From Carposina sasakii (Eukaryota > Arthropoda > Insecta > Lepidoptera > Carposinidae): a stretch of 64,000 nt of DNA. Each line of letters begins with the position of its first letter. Position 1 is the first letter of the stretch. A program made the translations under genes and the position numbers. Shown here piece by piece: positions 12,801-23,701 of the stretch. Below the pieces are notes generated by a model. That model ran no database searches. It was not told where the DNA came from and saw nothing but the letters and a program-made list of their open reading frames with translations. The stretch covers positions 1,922,001 through 1,986,000 of the forward strand of contig CP053175.1 in assembly GCA_014607495.2 (NCBI GenBank), given 5' to 3'.

Positions 12801-15186
12801 TATCAACATTACATAATTAATTAATTTATATGCTCACTTCCGCATGTCAGGGGTATATCATATTCTGAAACAAGAAGATCTATGAATTAGCATAATACGT
12901 TAACTTAAAAAACGAATATCATAACTTTTGCCTAGTAGTGGTTAATTTAAAAAGTTTATTATCGATATATAAAAAATAAATAGCATTTACCACAGGAAAA
13001 GACTTGCTTCGGAACATTTGAAGTTGACGTAGGTTGTGAAGCAACTATAATGTCGGTATTCTGAATTATTTGTCTGTGTGTTTGTTTATCTGTTAAAGGT
13101 GCATTCGATTTTGACCAGTGTATTGATTCGCAAGCGTCTGTAAAAAGAGAATGAAAATAAAATACGATTAATAAAAGTACTAGATCGACCAAGCAAGTTG
13201 GTGATGTATTTGTGGAGGATCAAATCAGAGATCGGACATACTTATATATCTATAAACGATACGAGTATAATTTGTAAACTCTTTATACTCGGCGCAATGC
13301 GGTTACTTTCGAAACTCACATTACCAAAGATTTGGAATAGGATATCTATAGGTATAAACGGAAATTGAAAATATTCTATACTAGCCCGCGACTTTGTCCG
13401 CATGGACTACATAATGTTGCCTATGTTCTTCTCCGTACTCCCAACTATGCAAAAGTTCAAGAAGATTGCTGCACTTTATGTTCTTCGGTTTTCTGGGAGA
13501 CTACAGCTGCTTCTCTTCCCGGGCATACTGTACAAGTCAGTAGAGGGACAAGAGGGTTTTTTGTAGGCGATTGGCTGACCACCTGTCACTCCTAACCGAA
13601 CTTGTCCATCTCAACTATACCCTCAAAATTGGTCAGAAGTGGCACCATGTGTTTCTATCGGCCCTTGGTGCTCTGCCTACCCCGTAAGGGATACAGGCGT
13701 GATTGTATGTATGTATGTAAATATTTGGGTATTAAATGAATGAACTATCTTTACCTTTAATAGCGCCTTCAATATTGCTAACTGTAATATCCTGACTAAT
13801 AAGCGTTTTACAGAACCTTGCTATAATCTGTTGATCATCTTTGTTCATCTGATTATATATAATGCTGTGATCATCACCTTTCACACTGATCCAAGAGTAA
13901 TAAAGTAGCACTGATGTTATAATGTAATGTTTAGCTAAATCTTCACCGTTTTTATTTTGGCTGAAAAATATAAGTAAATATTTTCATTTACAATGCGATC
14001 AATCATCTATTTATATTCAACTACGTAAACGTTTTTGAAAAGAATCTATGGACGGTGGATAAAGCGGGTTCTCGAATGGAGACCACGGCTCGGCTAGCGT
14101 AGCGTTGGATGCCCTCCGGCCTGATGGAACGATGACTTAAAGAGGACGGCTGGTAGTGGCTGGATGACAAAAACAAAGATCGAACCATGTGGCGTGCCTC
14201 GAGGAAGGCCTACATCTGCTAATGAATGTAATTACGTTTTATATATTAGGAACAAAACTATAGACGACCTATTGACGCAGTTGGAAGTAATCCTGCTTGC
14301 AACGTCATAGATTCTGGGTTCAAATACAGGTAGGTACGAGTAAATCCTCGTATTCTTAGTGGTTTTCCTTGGGGGGACTCGGATGAGAGATGGTAGTACT
14401 TTGATTTCTTTGACATGCAATCGGATTGAGATCGATCTTTATGTCGAGGATTAATAATATAACGATGTGAGTAGGTTTACGCAACATACCTTATCATAAG
14501 TTTTGGATATATACTTGTAATAAACGACTCTATATCCGCGAAAGCCACATCTGACTTCAAGTTATGGTATTTAGTATTCGATTTAAACCAATTAATGATT
14601 GCCACTGAAGAATCTGGATTTAAAACGGCTATATCTTCCAATGGCACTACACATTTGTTTATCTGGAATATTTGAAACGTTACGGGTCGATACATAATGG
14701 AATCTTCATCACGTAAAGTCAGAATAGACAAAATGTCCTTATAAAACATTAAACCTTTCACACTCAATCGATGATATGCACTAACGTTTGCCTTTACCTG
14801 GAGATAGGGTCAACACGTTATCTTCAGTCAGATATGTACCGACCCTAAGACAGTTACATATCGGCTATGTTCCCGAAATAGGGGCAGCCACAACTGCTGT
14901 TTTTGCAGGATCACGACGGAGATCAAGAAAATGTCATGTTCAGTATAGCAGGTCCAGATATCCATCCATATGTATGTCATCATCATCATCGTGCCCTTAT
15001 TCTTTTGATATGGAGTCGGCGCAATATGGTTTCTTACGAAACTCATATTGCCAAGGGTTAGGCGTTTGTTTTACCGCCGGCTGCCTTCCTGACGCTAACC
15101 TTCCTCGCGTATGAGTAAAGAAATATAAAACTAACCCAAGATATTAAAAGATTTGTCCAAATATCTTTTATATCGGAGTCATCCAT
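9892..15186 (-). CDS. Gene B: NuMA/HOOK-like domain, cysteine module, membrane anchor
   Basis: Ten exons, in transcript order: 15136-15186, 14490-14662, 13755-13960, 12991-13137, 12838-12864, 12534-12563, 11846-11893, 11141-11176, 10719-10857, 9892-10435. Lengths sum to 1401 nt, 466 codons plus TAA, with every phase matching. The start MDDSDIKDIWTNLLISW leads into INKCVVPLEDIAVLN. Then come YIITSVLLYYSW and QQIIARFCKTL (hook-like domain, residues 1-143). DACES opens the next exon. Four micro-exons (27-48 nt) follow, then the cysteine module with CVPGCDCLRC. The last exon starts with CRRCLNCCWIYCWNCCCRC, extreme cysteine density just before a membrane helix (about residues 321-344, VISLCTCIMCLLAVLLIGAI). 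The tail of about 120 residues is rich in Ser, Asp and Glu and may face the lumen or exterior. A cytoplasmic N-terminus is inferred from the hook-like domain. Function unknown. Confidence 0.85.
11404..11765 (+). repeat. tRNA-derived SINE
   Basis: The tRNA-like head at about 11655-11728 has GGTGGCTCAGTGG (box A) and GGGTTCGATTCCCA (box B). The phrase ATTTTTTCCATTTTCTTTAT flanks both sides (11406 and 11734). Close copies lie at 41593-41968 and 47974-48450, a diverged one at 41193-41375 and a reverse fragment at 56215-56250. It lies in a gene B intron. Confidence 0.75.
13480..13722 (+). repeat. Dispersed repeat with TATG-rich tail
   Basis: It contains CTTCCCGGGCATACTGTACA, a GGTCAGAAGTGGCACCATGT core and CCCGTAAGGGATA before a (GTAT)n tail. 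Copies: 27330-27570, 42742-42873 (partial) and 59790-60030, all + strand. It is probably a SINE or LINE 3' end; the class is not identified. It lies in the gene B intron before the exon at 12991-13137. Confidence 0.6.
14663..15135. other. First intron of gene B
   Basis: It contains dispersed-repeat sequence at about 14790-15115 (GGCGCAATATGGTTTCTTAC and flanks, phrases recurring near 60200). No additional exon is seen. The donor of exon 1 is TGG followed by GTTAGT. Confidence 0.5.
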
Positions 15187-15489
15187 CACCTCAGATAAAT
15201 GCATTATTTTAAAGTTTATTATTTATACTTTAATTATATTTACAAAGTCTAATATTAGCAAAGATTTTTAATTTATTTTCAATTTTTCCAACGATATTTC
15301 GAGGTGTCATTTTATTTATTTTTATTTATTTTTGTCAAAGCCTATAAATAATAAGCAAGGAATATGGGCACTTTAAAACTACAATGGCATCAAGAAAAAT
15401 GTACCTGCACCGGTAGCATGGCAAATACGCGACGCGGGATTTTTTTATCAACCGCGCGCGTATCCAGTCACCAAATTCGAGCATGGCAA

Positions 15490-16105
15490 TGACAGAGATT
15501 TGGAAACCGCGCGCTACGCGTCTTTTGGACAACTCGTGAGTGGTACTACCATTGTCAAGGTCTACCAGGTCAAGATCAGCTTTTACACGGGCAATCTATC
15601 GGTTGCATATACCAAGAGGTCTCTGGATACCCTACGCGTGCAATATAATAATGTGTTCAGGGTGCTTTTGGGACTGCCCCGCTTTTGCAGTGCTTCTGAG
15701 ATATTTACCCACGCGCATACAAATAGATTTCACGCCATTATTCGTAACAAAACGACATCTCTAATGAGCAGAGTACGGGGCAGTAGCAACAGTATCCTGA
15801 ATGCAGTCGCTGAGGACTGTACTTCCCTGCTGTGGAGGAGTTTTGTAGAGAGAGTGACAAACCGACTGACATACTGACTGTATTATGTTTTTGTAATTTA
15901 ATCTGATTTTAATTTTATTTCATAGATTTGTTTTGATTATTGTTTTATATCATTAGGACATTATTATCCTCTGGCCTTCTTTCTGTAATGTAATTGATTT
16001 TTTTTGTTTGTAGACTACTAACAATAGGTTTAAGGTACTATTTACTAACAATAAGGGCTAGTGTTGCCTGAATATAATAAATTAATTTAATTTAATTGCG
16101 AAAGT
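15490..16105 (+). mobile_element. LINE remnant (reverse transcriptase C-terminus)
   Basis: The frame at 15500-15877 encodes FYTGNLSVAYTKRSLDTLRV, YNNVFRVLLGLPRFCSASEI and MSRVRGSSNSIL, the C-terminal part of a CR1/Jockey-like polymerase. The untranslated tail ends in AATTAATTTAATTTAATT at about 16080-16099. It is 5'-truncated and lies just upstream of gene B, so it could affect that promoter. Confidence 0.7.
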
Positions 16106-16733
16106 AAAATGAACTTTATTACGTTCAACACTGAAACGGTAATTGAATTGATATACAGTCACAGAAAACGTACAAATTAGCGATAAGACCCCGCGTGAAT
16201 TTAAACGCCATGCTCGCAACCGCGGGTTATATATCGCGCGCGACGCGACGCGGTTTTCAATGTAAGCTTGAAGTGTGAAACGTCATTTTATCCCGAATTT
16301 TCACATTTAGGCGCCCATTTTGTCCCCCGGTCGCCATCTTGGAAAAATAGATACACCTTTTTCAAGCCTTTTTCGCGATATCTCGGAAACTGTGTTCTAC
16401 AAAAAAATTGTATTGGATTGTGTTTCTGTCTGCGTCTGATATGTAGCTACGCTAGACACAAAATAGGCAGTCTAAGGTCATGGCACACTCTACCGGTTAA
16501 ATTTGGAGCATTGAATCTTGTGTCATACATATACTAGAACATGTTGTTGAAATATACAAACACACAACTTTTCCCAAAATTGGGGTAGTCGGAGCTGCAG
16601 GATCACGAAGGAGATGCTTACTGCCACGTTTAACATAGCGGGTTAAATATTAATGATCAATGACAAGTTGACATCGCCTGAAGGAACACCCTTGGGTTCC
16701 TTGGTCTATAAATATGACAGAGTACCTACGGGT
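16106..16733. other. Intergenic, no gene seen
   Basis: A GC-rich stretch at about 16190-16270 with several CGCG and an unremarkable 89-codon open frame (16268-16537) are present. There are no splice-phase or domain signals. The segment ends at the LTR element target site GGGT (16730-16733). Confidence 0.5.
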
Positions 16734-17571
16734 TGTCGCGTTGTTCAAAATTCCCGCGACATGGTGCCGTCGTTTTATTTCAAAAACGTTTTGGGCGTTG
16801 CCAGTCTAGCCGGAATTTCGTCTTTTTGGCACCAAGATTACCTTTTATGGTAATAAAATCTCTAAAATTTACGCCGGGCGGGGATATTAAAATATTAACC
16901 AATGGCAAGGCCATTCTAGGCTGAGGTCAATAACCGTGCGGCTCGGTACGTACAAGGCTGTTGCCTCGATCGCGCGGTCGCCAGGATTACCAAAGTTTGT
17001 CTCAGAGGATTAGGAACTATTTTGAAGCCTAAGTTAATTCCTCGTTCCTTACCTATTATAAATATTACTTTCTGCTGTTTAGCAACTCAAATAGTCGCCA
17101 TAGTGCAACTCAATAATTTAATCTGTGATAAGTGTCGCCACTTCGAACTAGGTTCGGTGGCGATTTAGTCCGGATTTCAATTACGTCCGGATTAGGATTT
17201 CGTTCGGAATTGGTTTTCATTCGGAATTGGATTTGGAGTATTCCAAGGATTGCCGAATATTCCACCGAGCTCACCCACACCTGCCGAGCATCCCGGCGGA
17301 CATTTCGCATCACTGCCTCGGCTGCTACCGGGGATACGTCTCGCCAAAGTTACGTGCCTACTTTGTAAACAATTTTAATATTTATCGGAGAAACCAGGAT
17401 TAGTCACCCACGACCTGTTATCGCGTTCACTTTAATAAATTAGTCTCGTGTTCATAAATTGTTTTTTATTTTAATCACTTAGCTTTACCGTCTTTTTCTT
17501 TTGTTTTAAATTCATTAACTGGACCTGTTCACTTCTTGCCTGTAATAGGGGAAGAAGGGGACAGCGTTTCA
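16734..17571 (+). repeat. 5' LTR
   Basis: 838 bp, TGTCGCGTTG to GCGTTTCA. A TATA-like TATAAATA at 17057-17064 and AATAAA at 17434-17439 mark plausible promoter and polyadenylation sites. Short frames inside recur identically in the 3' LTR and are not genes. Confidence 0.92.
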
Positions 17572-17585
17572 TTTAATGAATTTAA

Positions 17586-18323
17586 AACAAACTCGAGGAG
17601 TTGCGTAAAGCGCGTGGTGTTGCGGACGACCATATTTTTAGAATGATGCCTGAACTACTTACTGATAACGCGTTACACTGGTTCCGTTCGGTGCGAGATT
17701 ATATCTCCGATTGGTCGCAGTTAGTAGATTCTATGAAAGAGGAGTTTGATATTCCTAACTACGACTACAAGCTGCTTAAGGAGATTAGGGAGCGCACTCA
17801 GGGTAGGTCAGAGAGCATGTCGATATACATTGCGATTATGCATGGCATGTTTAGTCGTTTGTCAAAACCTATTTCGGAAGAGGATAAATTGGAAATTTTA
17901 CTTAATAATATTAGACCTTGCTATTCAAATGTTTTAGCTTCATCAACCGAAGTTAATTCAGTTATGCAATTGCGTACCATCTGCAAGAGGTACGAGACTG
18001 TTATGGCTCGTTCGGCGGATTTTGTGGAACCGTCGACATCACTATCTTCTAAGGTTGCACCTGAATTTGCCTATGGTTATGACCAGTCTAGCAAGGGTCG
18101 TAGTAATTTTAATAATAATAACAATATTAATAAATGTAATGCAATCAATTCATTAGGTTCCTCAAGAAAATTGAAATGTTTTAAATGCGGTTTAGACGGG
18201 TTTTCTATTTTAAATTGTCCTACTTGTGCAAAGACATTAGTATGCAGGGTATGTGGCGAAAAGGGTGTCGCCATTAGTAATTGTCCTAAATGTAAGGGTG
18301 TTGCGTCACAGTCAAAAAACTAG
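17586..18323 (+). pseudogene. gag, 5'-truncated
   Basis: The frame is open from just after a stop at 17583 to TAG at 18321-18323, about 15 bp inside the LTR boundary, and has no good initiator (first ATG 17644). It encodes the C-terminal part of a retrotransposon capsid (ALHWFRSVRDYISDW, MSIYIAIMHGMFSRLSKPI) and an Asn-rich linker. Two knuckle-like motifs follow: CFKCGLDGFSILNC and CRVCGEKGVAISNC. Both have C-x2-C-x9-C-x2-C spacing with Phe or Val where CCHC knuckles carry His. The leader, primer-binding site and capsid N-terminus are deleted. Confidence 0.85.
18314..18320 (+). promoter_or_regulatory. Slippery heptamer A AAA AAC for -1 frameshifting
   Basis: The heptamer is read by gag as TCA AAA AAC and is followed at once by the gag stop TAG. 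The -1 frame from here has no stop and runs directly into pol (next 35 codons up to 18419, then on to 21550). A AAA AAC is a classical retroviral-type -1 slippery site. I did not identify a downstream pseudoknot. Confidence 0.8.
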
Positions 18324-21300
18324 TCAACGATAGTGCGTCGCCCAGTCCACCTAAGTTTGATCGCGAGGAATGGTCAAACTGGCTAAGTACAATACGTAAT
18401 TTTTTCCAGTCTTATAGGGTGGCCACTATCTTTAATAAAATTCCTGTTGGTGACGTTCGTCCTTATGTTAAGGTTGGATTCGAAGGCTATCCTGATATAG
18501 AGCTTCAGGGTCTATTAGATTCAGGTTCAGCAATCACCATTTTAGGTGATAACTTTCATAATGTTTTTGTTGATAGGGGTCTTAACATTAAGACCGCCGA
18601 TAATATTTTTGTAACTGCGGCTGGTGGTCAGCGCATGTATTCGTTAGGTTATTTAGATTTAAATTTTATTTTTGAAGGTTCTACTCATTGTCTTAGGGCT
18701 ATCATTATTCCACAAGTGGATTCACCACTTATTCTAGGTGTAGACTTTTGGTCTACATTCTCTATTTGTCCTAAATACTTACCTAAAATTAATTTTACTA
18801 CTTTTAATAAATTTCAATTCTCTACCATATCGCATTTAGATATGGAAGCTACTCATCTGCAGCCGTATGATTCATTATCTCAAGTCGAGAAAGAGTTAGC
18901 AAATAATGTCACTAACCAATTTCTTCAAATTTCTGAGTCATGTAAAGGTTTAGGTAGAACTAATATTGTTACCCACTGTATAGATACAGGTGACGCCGAG
19001 CCAATCAGACAGCGGTGTTACCGTCTATCGCCGGAGAAGCAGAGGATAGTCGCAGAACAGGTTGACGAGATGTTACGTTTGAAGGTCATATCACCTGGCG
19101 GGAGTCCTTGGTCTTCCCCGGTGCTAGTCGTTGGAAAAAAGGATGGCAAGCCTCGTTTTTGTCTAGACAGTCGTAAATTAAATTCGTTAACTAAGAAGGA
19201 TGCTTATAGTTTACCTTACATCTCCGAAATTATTGATAACCTTAGAGACGCTAGATATTTGAGTTCTATTGATTTATCTAAAGCATTTTGGCAGGTTCCG
19301 TTACGCGCTGCAGATCGAGAAAAAACTTCTTTTTATGTTCCTGCTAGAGGGACTTTTCAATTTAATGTTATGCCTTTTGGGCTTACTAACGCACCAGCAA
19401 CTCAACAGAGGCTGGTGGATACCTTATTTGGTCCAGAATTCGAGCAAAGGGTTTTTTGTTATTTAGATGACATAATTGTTGTTAGCAGCACTTTTGAGGA
19501 ACATGTTTCCTTACTTCTGAGGGTTCTTAAAAAGCTTACCGGGGCTAATTTAACTATTAATTATGAAAAATGTCAATTCTTTCGTGACAATTTGAAGTAT
19601 CTAGGCTACGTTATAGATGCGAGAGGTCTTCGTACTGATCCAGAAAAGGTTGAGGCTATATTGCAGTTCGCTACGCCTACATCAAAAAAGGAGGTGAAGC
19701 GATTTTTAGGTACAGCTTCGTGGTATCGTCGTTTCATTCCTCAATTCAGCACTATTGCTGGTCCATTAAATGCCTTAACGTCATCAAGGAAAAATGCACC
19801 ACCTTTCAAGTGGACCGAGGAAGCTGAAAATTCGTTTCAGAAGTTAAAAAGTTGTTTAGGGAGTACTCCCATACTTAGTTGTCCAAAATTTGAATTACCA
19901 TTTCAGGTTCACACTGATGCCAGTAATTATGGTATAGGCGGCATGTTGACTCAAATGGTAGATGGTATTGAACGTCCAATCGCTTTCATGAGCAGATCAC
20001 TGTCGGGTGCTGAACGCAATTACAGCGTTACAGAACGAGAAGCACTTGCAGTACTTGTGGCTTTGGAGCATTGGCGATGCTATATTGAGAACGGGAAAAC
20101 ATTCACCGTCATCACTGATCATTCAGCGTTGAAGTGGTTTTTGTCCTTATCAAATCCTACAGGTCGCTTGGCTCGTTGGGGGGTTAGATTGTCAGGATTT
20201 GATTTCGTCATTGTTCATCGTAAGGGCAAAGATAACGTCATTCCGGATGCCTTGTCCCGTGCACCTCAGTTAGCTGCTATTTCTGTAAAACCTATAGTGC
20301 CACCCGTTACGACCGACGAGTGGTATCTTAATATTTTTAATGGTTGCTTAAATTCTCCTTCTAGTTTTCCTAATTACAATATCCGTGATGGAAAGTTGTA
20401 TCGTTATATGTGTAGTAATAATGCTTTGGTCTCTGAATTTGAATGGAAGGAAGTCATTTATCAGGAGGAAAGGGCAAATATTTTAAAGTCTAATCACTCA
20501 GAACCGACTTGTGCTCACTTCGGGATTTTCAAAACATACAAAAGACTTTGTCTAAGATACTACTGGCCTGGTATGTACAAAGATACCGTTACCTTCTGTG
20601 CTGGGTGTGACGTCTGTTTAGCATATAAGGCGCCATCACACAACACGCTGGGTCTCATGGGCAAGGCTAAAGAGTGTACTCGCCCTTTCCAAATGATATC
20701 TATCGATTTAGTAGGTCCGTTACCGGTTTCCCGAAAACAGAATTCTTACCTTTTTGTAGTATGTTGTTGTTTTTCTAAGTATAATATTTTGTTTCCATTA
20801 AGGCGCGCAACAGCTGCAGCTGTAACGAAGTGTCTTGAAGATGGAGTTTTTCTAGTACACGGAGTGCCGCAGTATGTTGTGTTAGATAATGGTTGTCAGT
20901 TTATCAGTAAGGAATTGAATAATATGTTTCTTAAATATAAAGTTCCTAATATTAATTTTACTCCAAAGTATACCCCACAGGTTAATACCGTTGAACGTTA
21001 TAACAAAACCATTGTCACAGCTATATCATCTTATATCAACGATGATCATCGCACATGGGATGTCCATCTTCCTAAAATTCAATTCGCACTTAATAATTCA
21101 GTCAATGAATCGACTAAGTATACGCCGTCTTTTCTAGTCTATGGCAGAGAATTGGTTTCCAGCGGTTCGTTTTATGAGTCTGCATCGGATGTAAATCCAA
21201 ATGATGTCATTTTCAGGCCTCGCGATGAATATGTTGAGAATATAGGCGAGTTATCGAAGATCTTTAACGACGTTCAGTTGGCGTTATTCCACAGCCACGA

Positions 21301-21550
21301 AAAGAATGCGAGGCGTTACAATTTGCGTAGGAAACAAGCAGTGTACAATGTGGGTGATATAGTTTGGAAACGTACTTATTTCTTAAGCGATAAAGGTGCT
21401 CATTTTGCTAAGAAATTAGCTCCTAAATTTCAAAAGTGTAAGATAATCGCTAAGAAATCTTCACTTGTGTTTACTTTACAAGATATGTCTGGGAAGAGTA
21501 TTGGGGATTGGCATATTAAAGATTTTAGATTGTCTAATAATTCTATATAA
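18314..21550 (+). CDS. pol: pol polyprotein (protease, RT, RNase H, integrase)
   Basis: An uninterrupted frame entered by -1 shift from gag; it has no ATG of its own near the start (GTG at 18419). Counting from 18419: aspartic protease LLDSGSAIT at about residue 30; reverse transcriptase with MPFGLTNAPA and YLDD at about 348-351; RNase H with HTDAS at about 497, TEREA and TDHSALKWF; integrase with a His/Cys zinc site (HSEPTCAH, CAGCDVC) at about 694-735; and a DDE core with Asp in SIDLVGPLP, LDNGCQF and Glu in VERYNKT. All catalytic residues that I can check are present. It ends TAA at 21548-21550. The 596 bp before the 3' LTR is noncoding. Confidence 0.9.
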   Translation, partial: KKLVNDSASPSPPKFDREEWSNWLSTIRNFFQSYRVATIFNKIPVGDVRPYVKVGFEGYPDIELQGLLDSGSAITILGDNFHNVFVDRGLNIKTADNIFVTAAGGQRMYSLGYLDLNFIFEGSTHCLRAIIIPQVDSPLILGVDFWSTFSICPKYLPKINFTTFNKFQFSTISHLDMEATHLQPYDSLSQVEKELANNVTNQFLQISESCKGLGRTNIVTHCIDTGDAEPIRQRCYRLSPEKQRIVAEQVDEMLRLKVISPGGSPWSSPVLVVGKKDGKPRFCLDSRKLNSLTKKDAYSLPYISEIIDNLRDARYLSSIDLSKAFWQVPLRAADREKTSFYVPARGTFQFNVMPFGLTNAPATQQRLVDTLFGPEFEQRVFCYLDDIIVVSSTFEEHVSLLLRVLKKLTGANLTINYEKCQFFRDNLKYLGYVIDARGLRTDPEKVEAILQFATPTSKKEVKRFLGTASWYRRFIPQFSTIAGPLNALTSSRKNAPPFKWTEEAENSFQKLKSCLGSTPILSCPKFELPFQVHTDASNYGIGGMLTQMVDGIERPIAFMSRSLSGAERNYSVTEREALAVLVALEHWRCYIENGKTFTVITDHSALKWFLSLSNPTGRLARWGVRLSGFDFVIVHRKGKDNVIPDALSRAPQLAAISVKPIVPPVTTDEWYLNIFNGCLNSPSSFPNYNIRDGKLYRYMCSNNALVSEFEWKEVIYQEERANILKSNHSEPTCAHFGIFKTYKRLCLRYYWPGMYKDTVTFCAGCDVCLAYKAPSHNTLGLMGKAKECTRPFQMISIDLVGPLPVSRKQNSYLFVVCCCFSKYNILFPLRRATAAAVTKCLEDGVFLVHGVPQYVVLDNGCQFISKELNNMFLKYKVPNINFTPKYTPQVNTVERYNKTIVTAISSYINDDHRTWDVHLPKIQFALNNSVNESTKYTPSFLVYGRELVSSGSFYESASDVNPNDVIFRPRDEYVENIGELSKIFNDVQLALFHSHEKNARRYNLRRKQAVYNVGDIVWKRTYFLSDKGAHFAKKLAPKFQKCKIIAKKSSLVFTLQDMSGKSIGDWHIKDFRLSNNSI

Positions 21551-22132
21551 TTTTTCATTTATAATTTTTCTTTATTATTACTTTCTTGCTTTCATTTCTT
21601 AATAGGTCTAGCGTGATTTCGGAATTTTATTCGAGAGTAATTAGATTGGCAGCGAGTTCGAGATCAATGGTGGTTGTCGAAGATTTGGTATTTTAGGAAG
21701 GTCAACCCAAAGCCTTATCACTCAAGCGGATGATGACTTGTTAAATAAGCCATTTTTTTTCTTCATACCTTAATTTTCTTTTAATTAAGGCCTCATCAAA
21801 CGCAGCAGGGCGGTTAGTGACCCTGCACCTAACTAATATATTTAATCTTCTGGGCATCGCTATATTGTTCTCGAATCTTATCGTTAAGGACAAAAATTCG
21901 TTCTAGGATCACTTGTCATGAGTCAGCCTAATAATATTCTAGTTCTGATCTCTATTGTGTCAGAGTAAGTGTGATTGCAATTTCAGCAACTCCCACATAG
22001 TATGAATATGATGTATGATTGATGATGGTATGTATGGATCGTATGTATGTTGATGAGTGTTTCCGAGGTTTTTTTTAACTCCTTCGTCCTTGGCGGTTTT
22101 ATCGTCGTCTTCTACGCCTAAAAACCTTTCTG

Positions 22133-22146
22133 TCGAGGGGGGGCAA
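22133..22146 (+). promoter_or_regulatory. Polypurine tract
   Basis: A run of eight G preceded by GA lies immediately before the 3' LTR, the expected position for plus-strand priming during reverse transcription. Confidence 0.75.
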
Positions 22147-22984
22147 TGTCGCGTTGTTCAAAATTCCCGCGACATGGTGCCGTCGTTTTATTTCAAAAAC
22201 GTTTTGGGCGTTGCCAGTCTAGCCGGAATTTCGTCTTTTTGGCACCAAGATTACCTTTTATGGTAATAAAATCTCTAAAATTTACGCCGGGCGGGGATAT
22301 TAAAATATTAACCAATGGCAAGGCCATTCTAGGCTGAGGTCAATAACCGTGCGGCTCGGTACGTACAAGGCTGTTGCCTCGATCGCGCGGTCGCCAGGAT
22401 TACCAAAGTTTGTCTCAGAGGATTAGGAACTATTTTGAAGCCTAAGTTAATTCCTCGTTCCTTACCTATTATAAATATTACTTTCTGCTGTTTAGCAACT
22501 CAAATAGTCGCCATAGTGCAACTCAATAATTTAATCTGTGATAAGTGTCGCCACTTCGAACTAGGTTCGGTGGCGATTTAGTCCGGATTTCAATTACGTC
22601 CGGATTAGGATTTCGTTCGGAATTGGTTTTCATTCGGAATTGGATTTGGAGTATTCCAAGGATTGCCGAATATTCCACCGAGCTCACCCACACCTGCCGA
22701 GCATCCCGGCGGACATTTCGCATCACTGCCTCGGCTGCTACCGGGGATACGTCTCGCCAAAGTTACGTGCCTACTTTGTAAACAATTTTAATATTTATCG
22801 GAGAAACCAGGATTAGTCACCCACGACCTGTTATCGCGTTCACTTTAATAAATTAGTCTCGTGTTCATAAATTGTTTTTTATTTTAATCACTTAGCTTTA
22901 CCGTCTTTTTCTTTTGTTTTAAATTCATTAACTGGACCTGTCCACTTCTTGCCTGTAATAGGGGAAGAAGGGGACAGCGTTTCA
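22147..22984 (+). repeat. 3' LTR
   Basis: 838 bp, same ends as the 5' LTR, with one visible mismatch (C at 22942). It is followed by the target copy GGGT. Confidence 0.92.
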
Positions 22985-23369
22985 GGGTGTTTTTTCGTTG
23001 CCACCCTTAACAAAGGGTACGTACTCTATAGATCAAATAAAGTAAGTTTATGCCAAAAATAATGCTGGGAATCGATGTAAATATTTTTGAAAAAATTTTT
23101 TTTGTTTCTTGGTAGGGCGAAATTTATAGTGTCCAGTGTTTATGCTAGTTTTTTCATAGACAGATATTAATTATTTCTCGTGAAAAAATCTTGCTACGCG
23201 CGTCTATGTGCATTTATGTAGAAAAACGCAGTCTATTTACTCAACTTTGGACCCTAATATCTTGGGAACCAGACACTTCCCAGGTATGCTTCCATGGAGA
23301 AAAATTATCGTGATGATGGGGAGATTCCGTAGTATTCGGGAACGTCGACGACCTAAAAACACCCTGTAT
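22985..23369. repeat. MITE (TACAGGGTGTTTTTT ends), split by the LTR element
   Basis: The right part begins GGGTGTTTTTTCGTTGCCAC and ends AAAAACACCCTGTA. The left terminus (TACGGGT) lies before the 5' LTR at 16727-16733. The same family, about 385 bp, occurs at 27672-28067 (-), 35560-35940 (+), 55661-56049 (-), 57276-57663 (+), 61406-61789 (+) and as a degraded copy at 60701-60905. Confidence 0.8.
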
Positions 23370-23463
23370 AATAAAAATAACTTTATGATATCATATTTTA
23401 TTTACATACAACCTTATTACAACATTAATCCTAATACATATTATAAATGTATGGCTGGGCGTC

Positions 23464-23701
23464 TATCCTACTAATATTATAAACGCGAAGGTTTGTAAGT
23501 ATGGATGGATGGATAGATGTTTGTAACTCTTTCACGTAAAAACCGATAGAGCGATTTTAATAATATTCGGTATGGAGTTAGCCGACACCCTGGATTAACA
23601 CATAGGCTACTTATCCCGGGAAAATATTTTTATCCCGGATAATTTCGACATTTTGTTTTTTTCTCCAGTCCACGCGGACGGAGTCGCGGGTGTCCACTAG
23701 T
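23464..23701 (+). repeat. CTAGT-ended non-autonomous element, near complete
   Basis: It begins TCCTACTAATATTATAAACG, passes a TATCCCGG direct repeat and ends GAGTCGCGGGTGTCCACTAG before T. This fits a Lep1-type Helitron-like element (TC start, CTAG end). Other copies or fragments: 26920-27140, 28095-28148, 28440-28690, 29465-29560 (-), 39822-40045 (-), 53385-53540. Confidence 0.65.

Larger units (their letters stand above)
16734..22984 (+). mobile_element. Ty3/Gypsy-type LTR retrotransposon, recently inserted
   Basis: Two 838-bp LTRs (16734-17571, 22147-22984) begin TG and end CA, and differ at a single position that I can find (T17529 versus C22942). The target duplication is GGGT (16730-16733 and 22985-22988). 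The internal region holds truncated gag and a complete pol in the order protease, reverse transcriptase, RNase H, integrase, which is the Ty3/Gypsy order. No env frame is seen between pol and the 3' LTR. A G-rich polypurine tract abuts the 3' LTR. No tRNA primer-binding site follows the 5' LTR, and the gag start is missing, so this copy carries an internal deletion and could move only with help. Confidence 0.93.

Noticed and set aside
16268..16537. 89-codon frame before the LTR element
   Set aside because: No similarity to any family I know and no splice signals; likely chance.
16733..17368. Short frames inside the LTR
   Set aside because: Duplicated identically in the 3' LTR; noncoding terminal repeat.
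21551..22132. env-like gene after pol
   Set aside because: No open frame of useful length, signal peptide or membrane helix in this interval.
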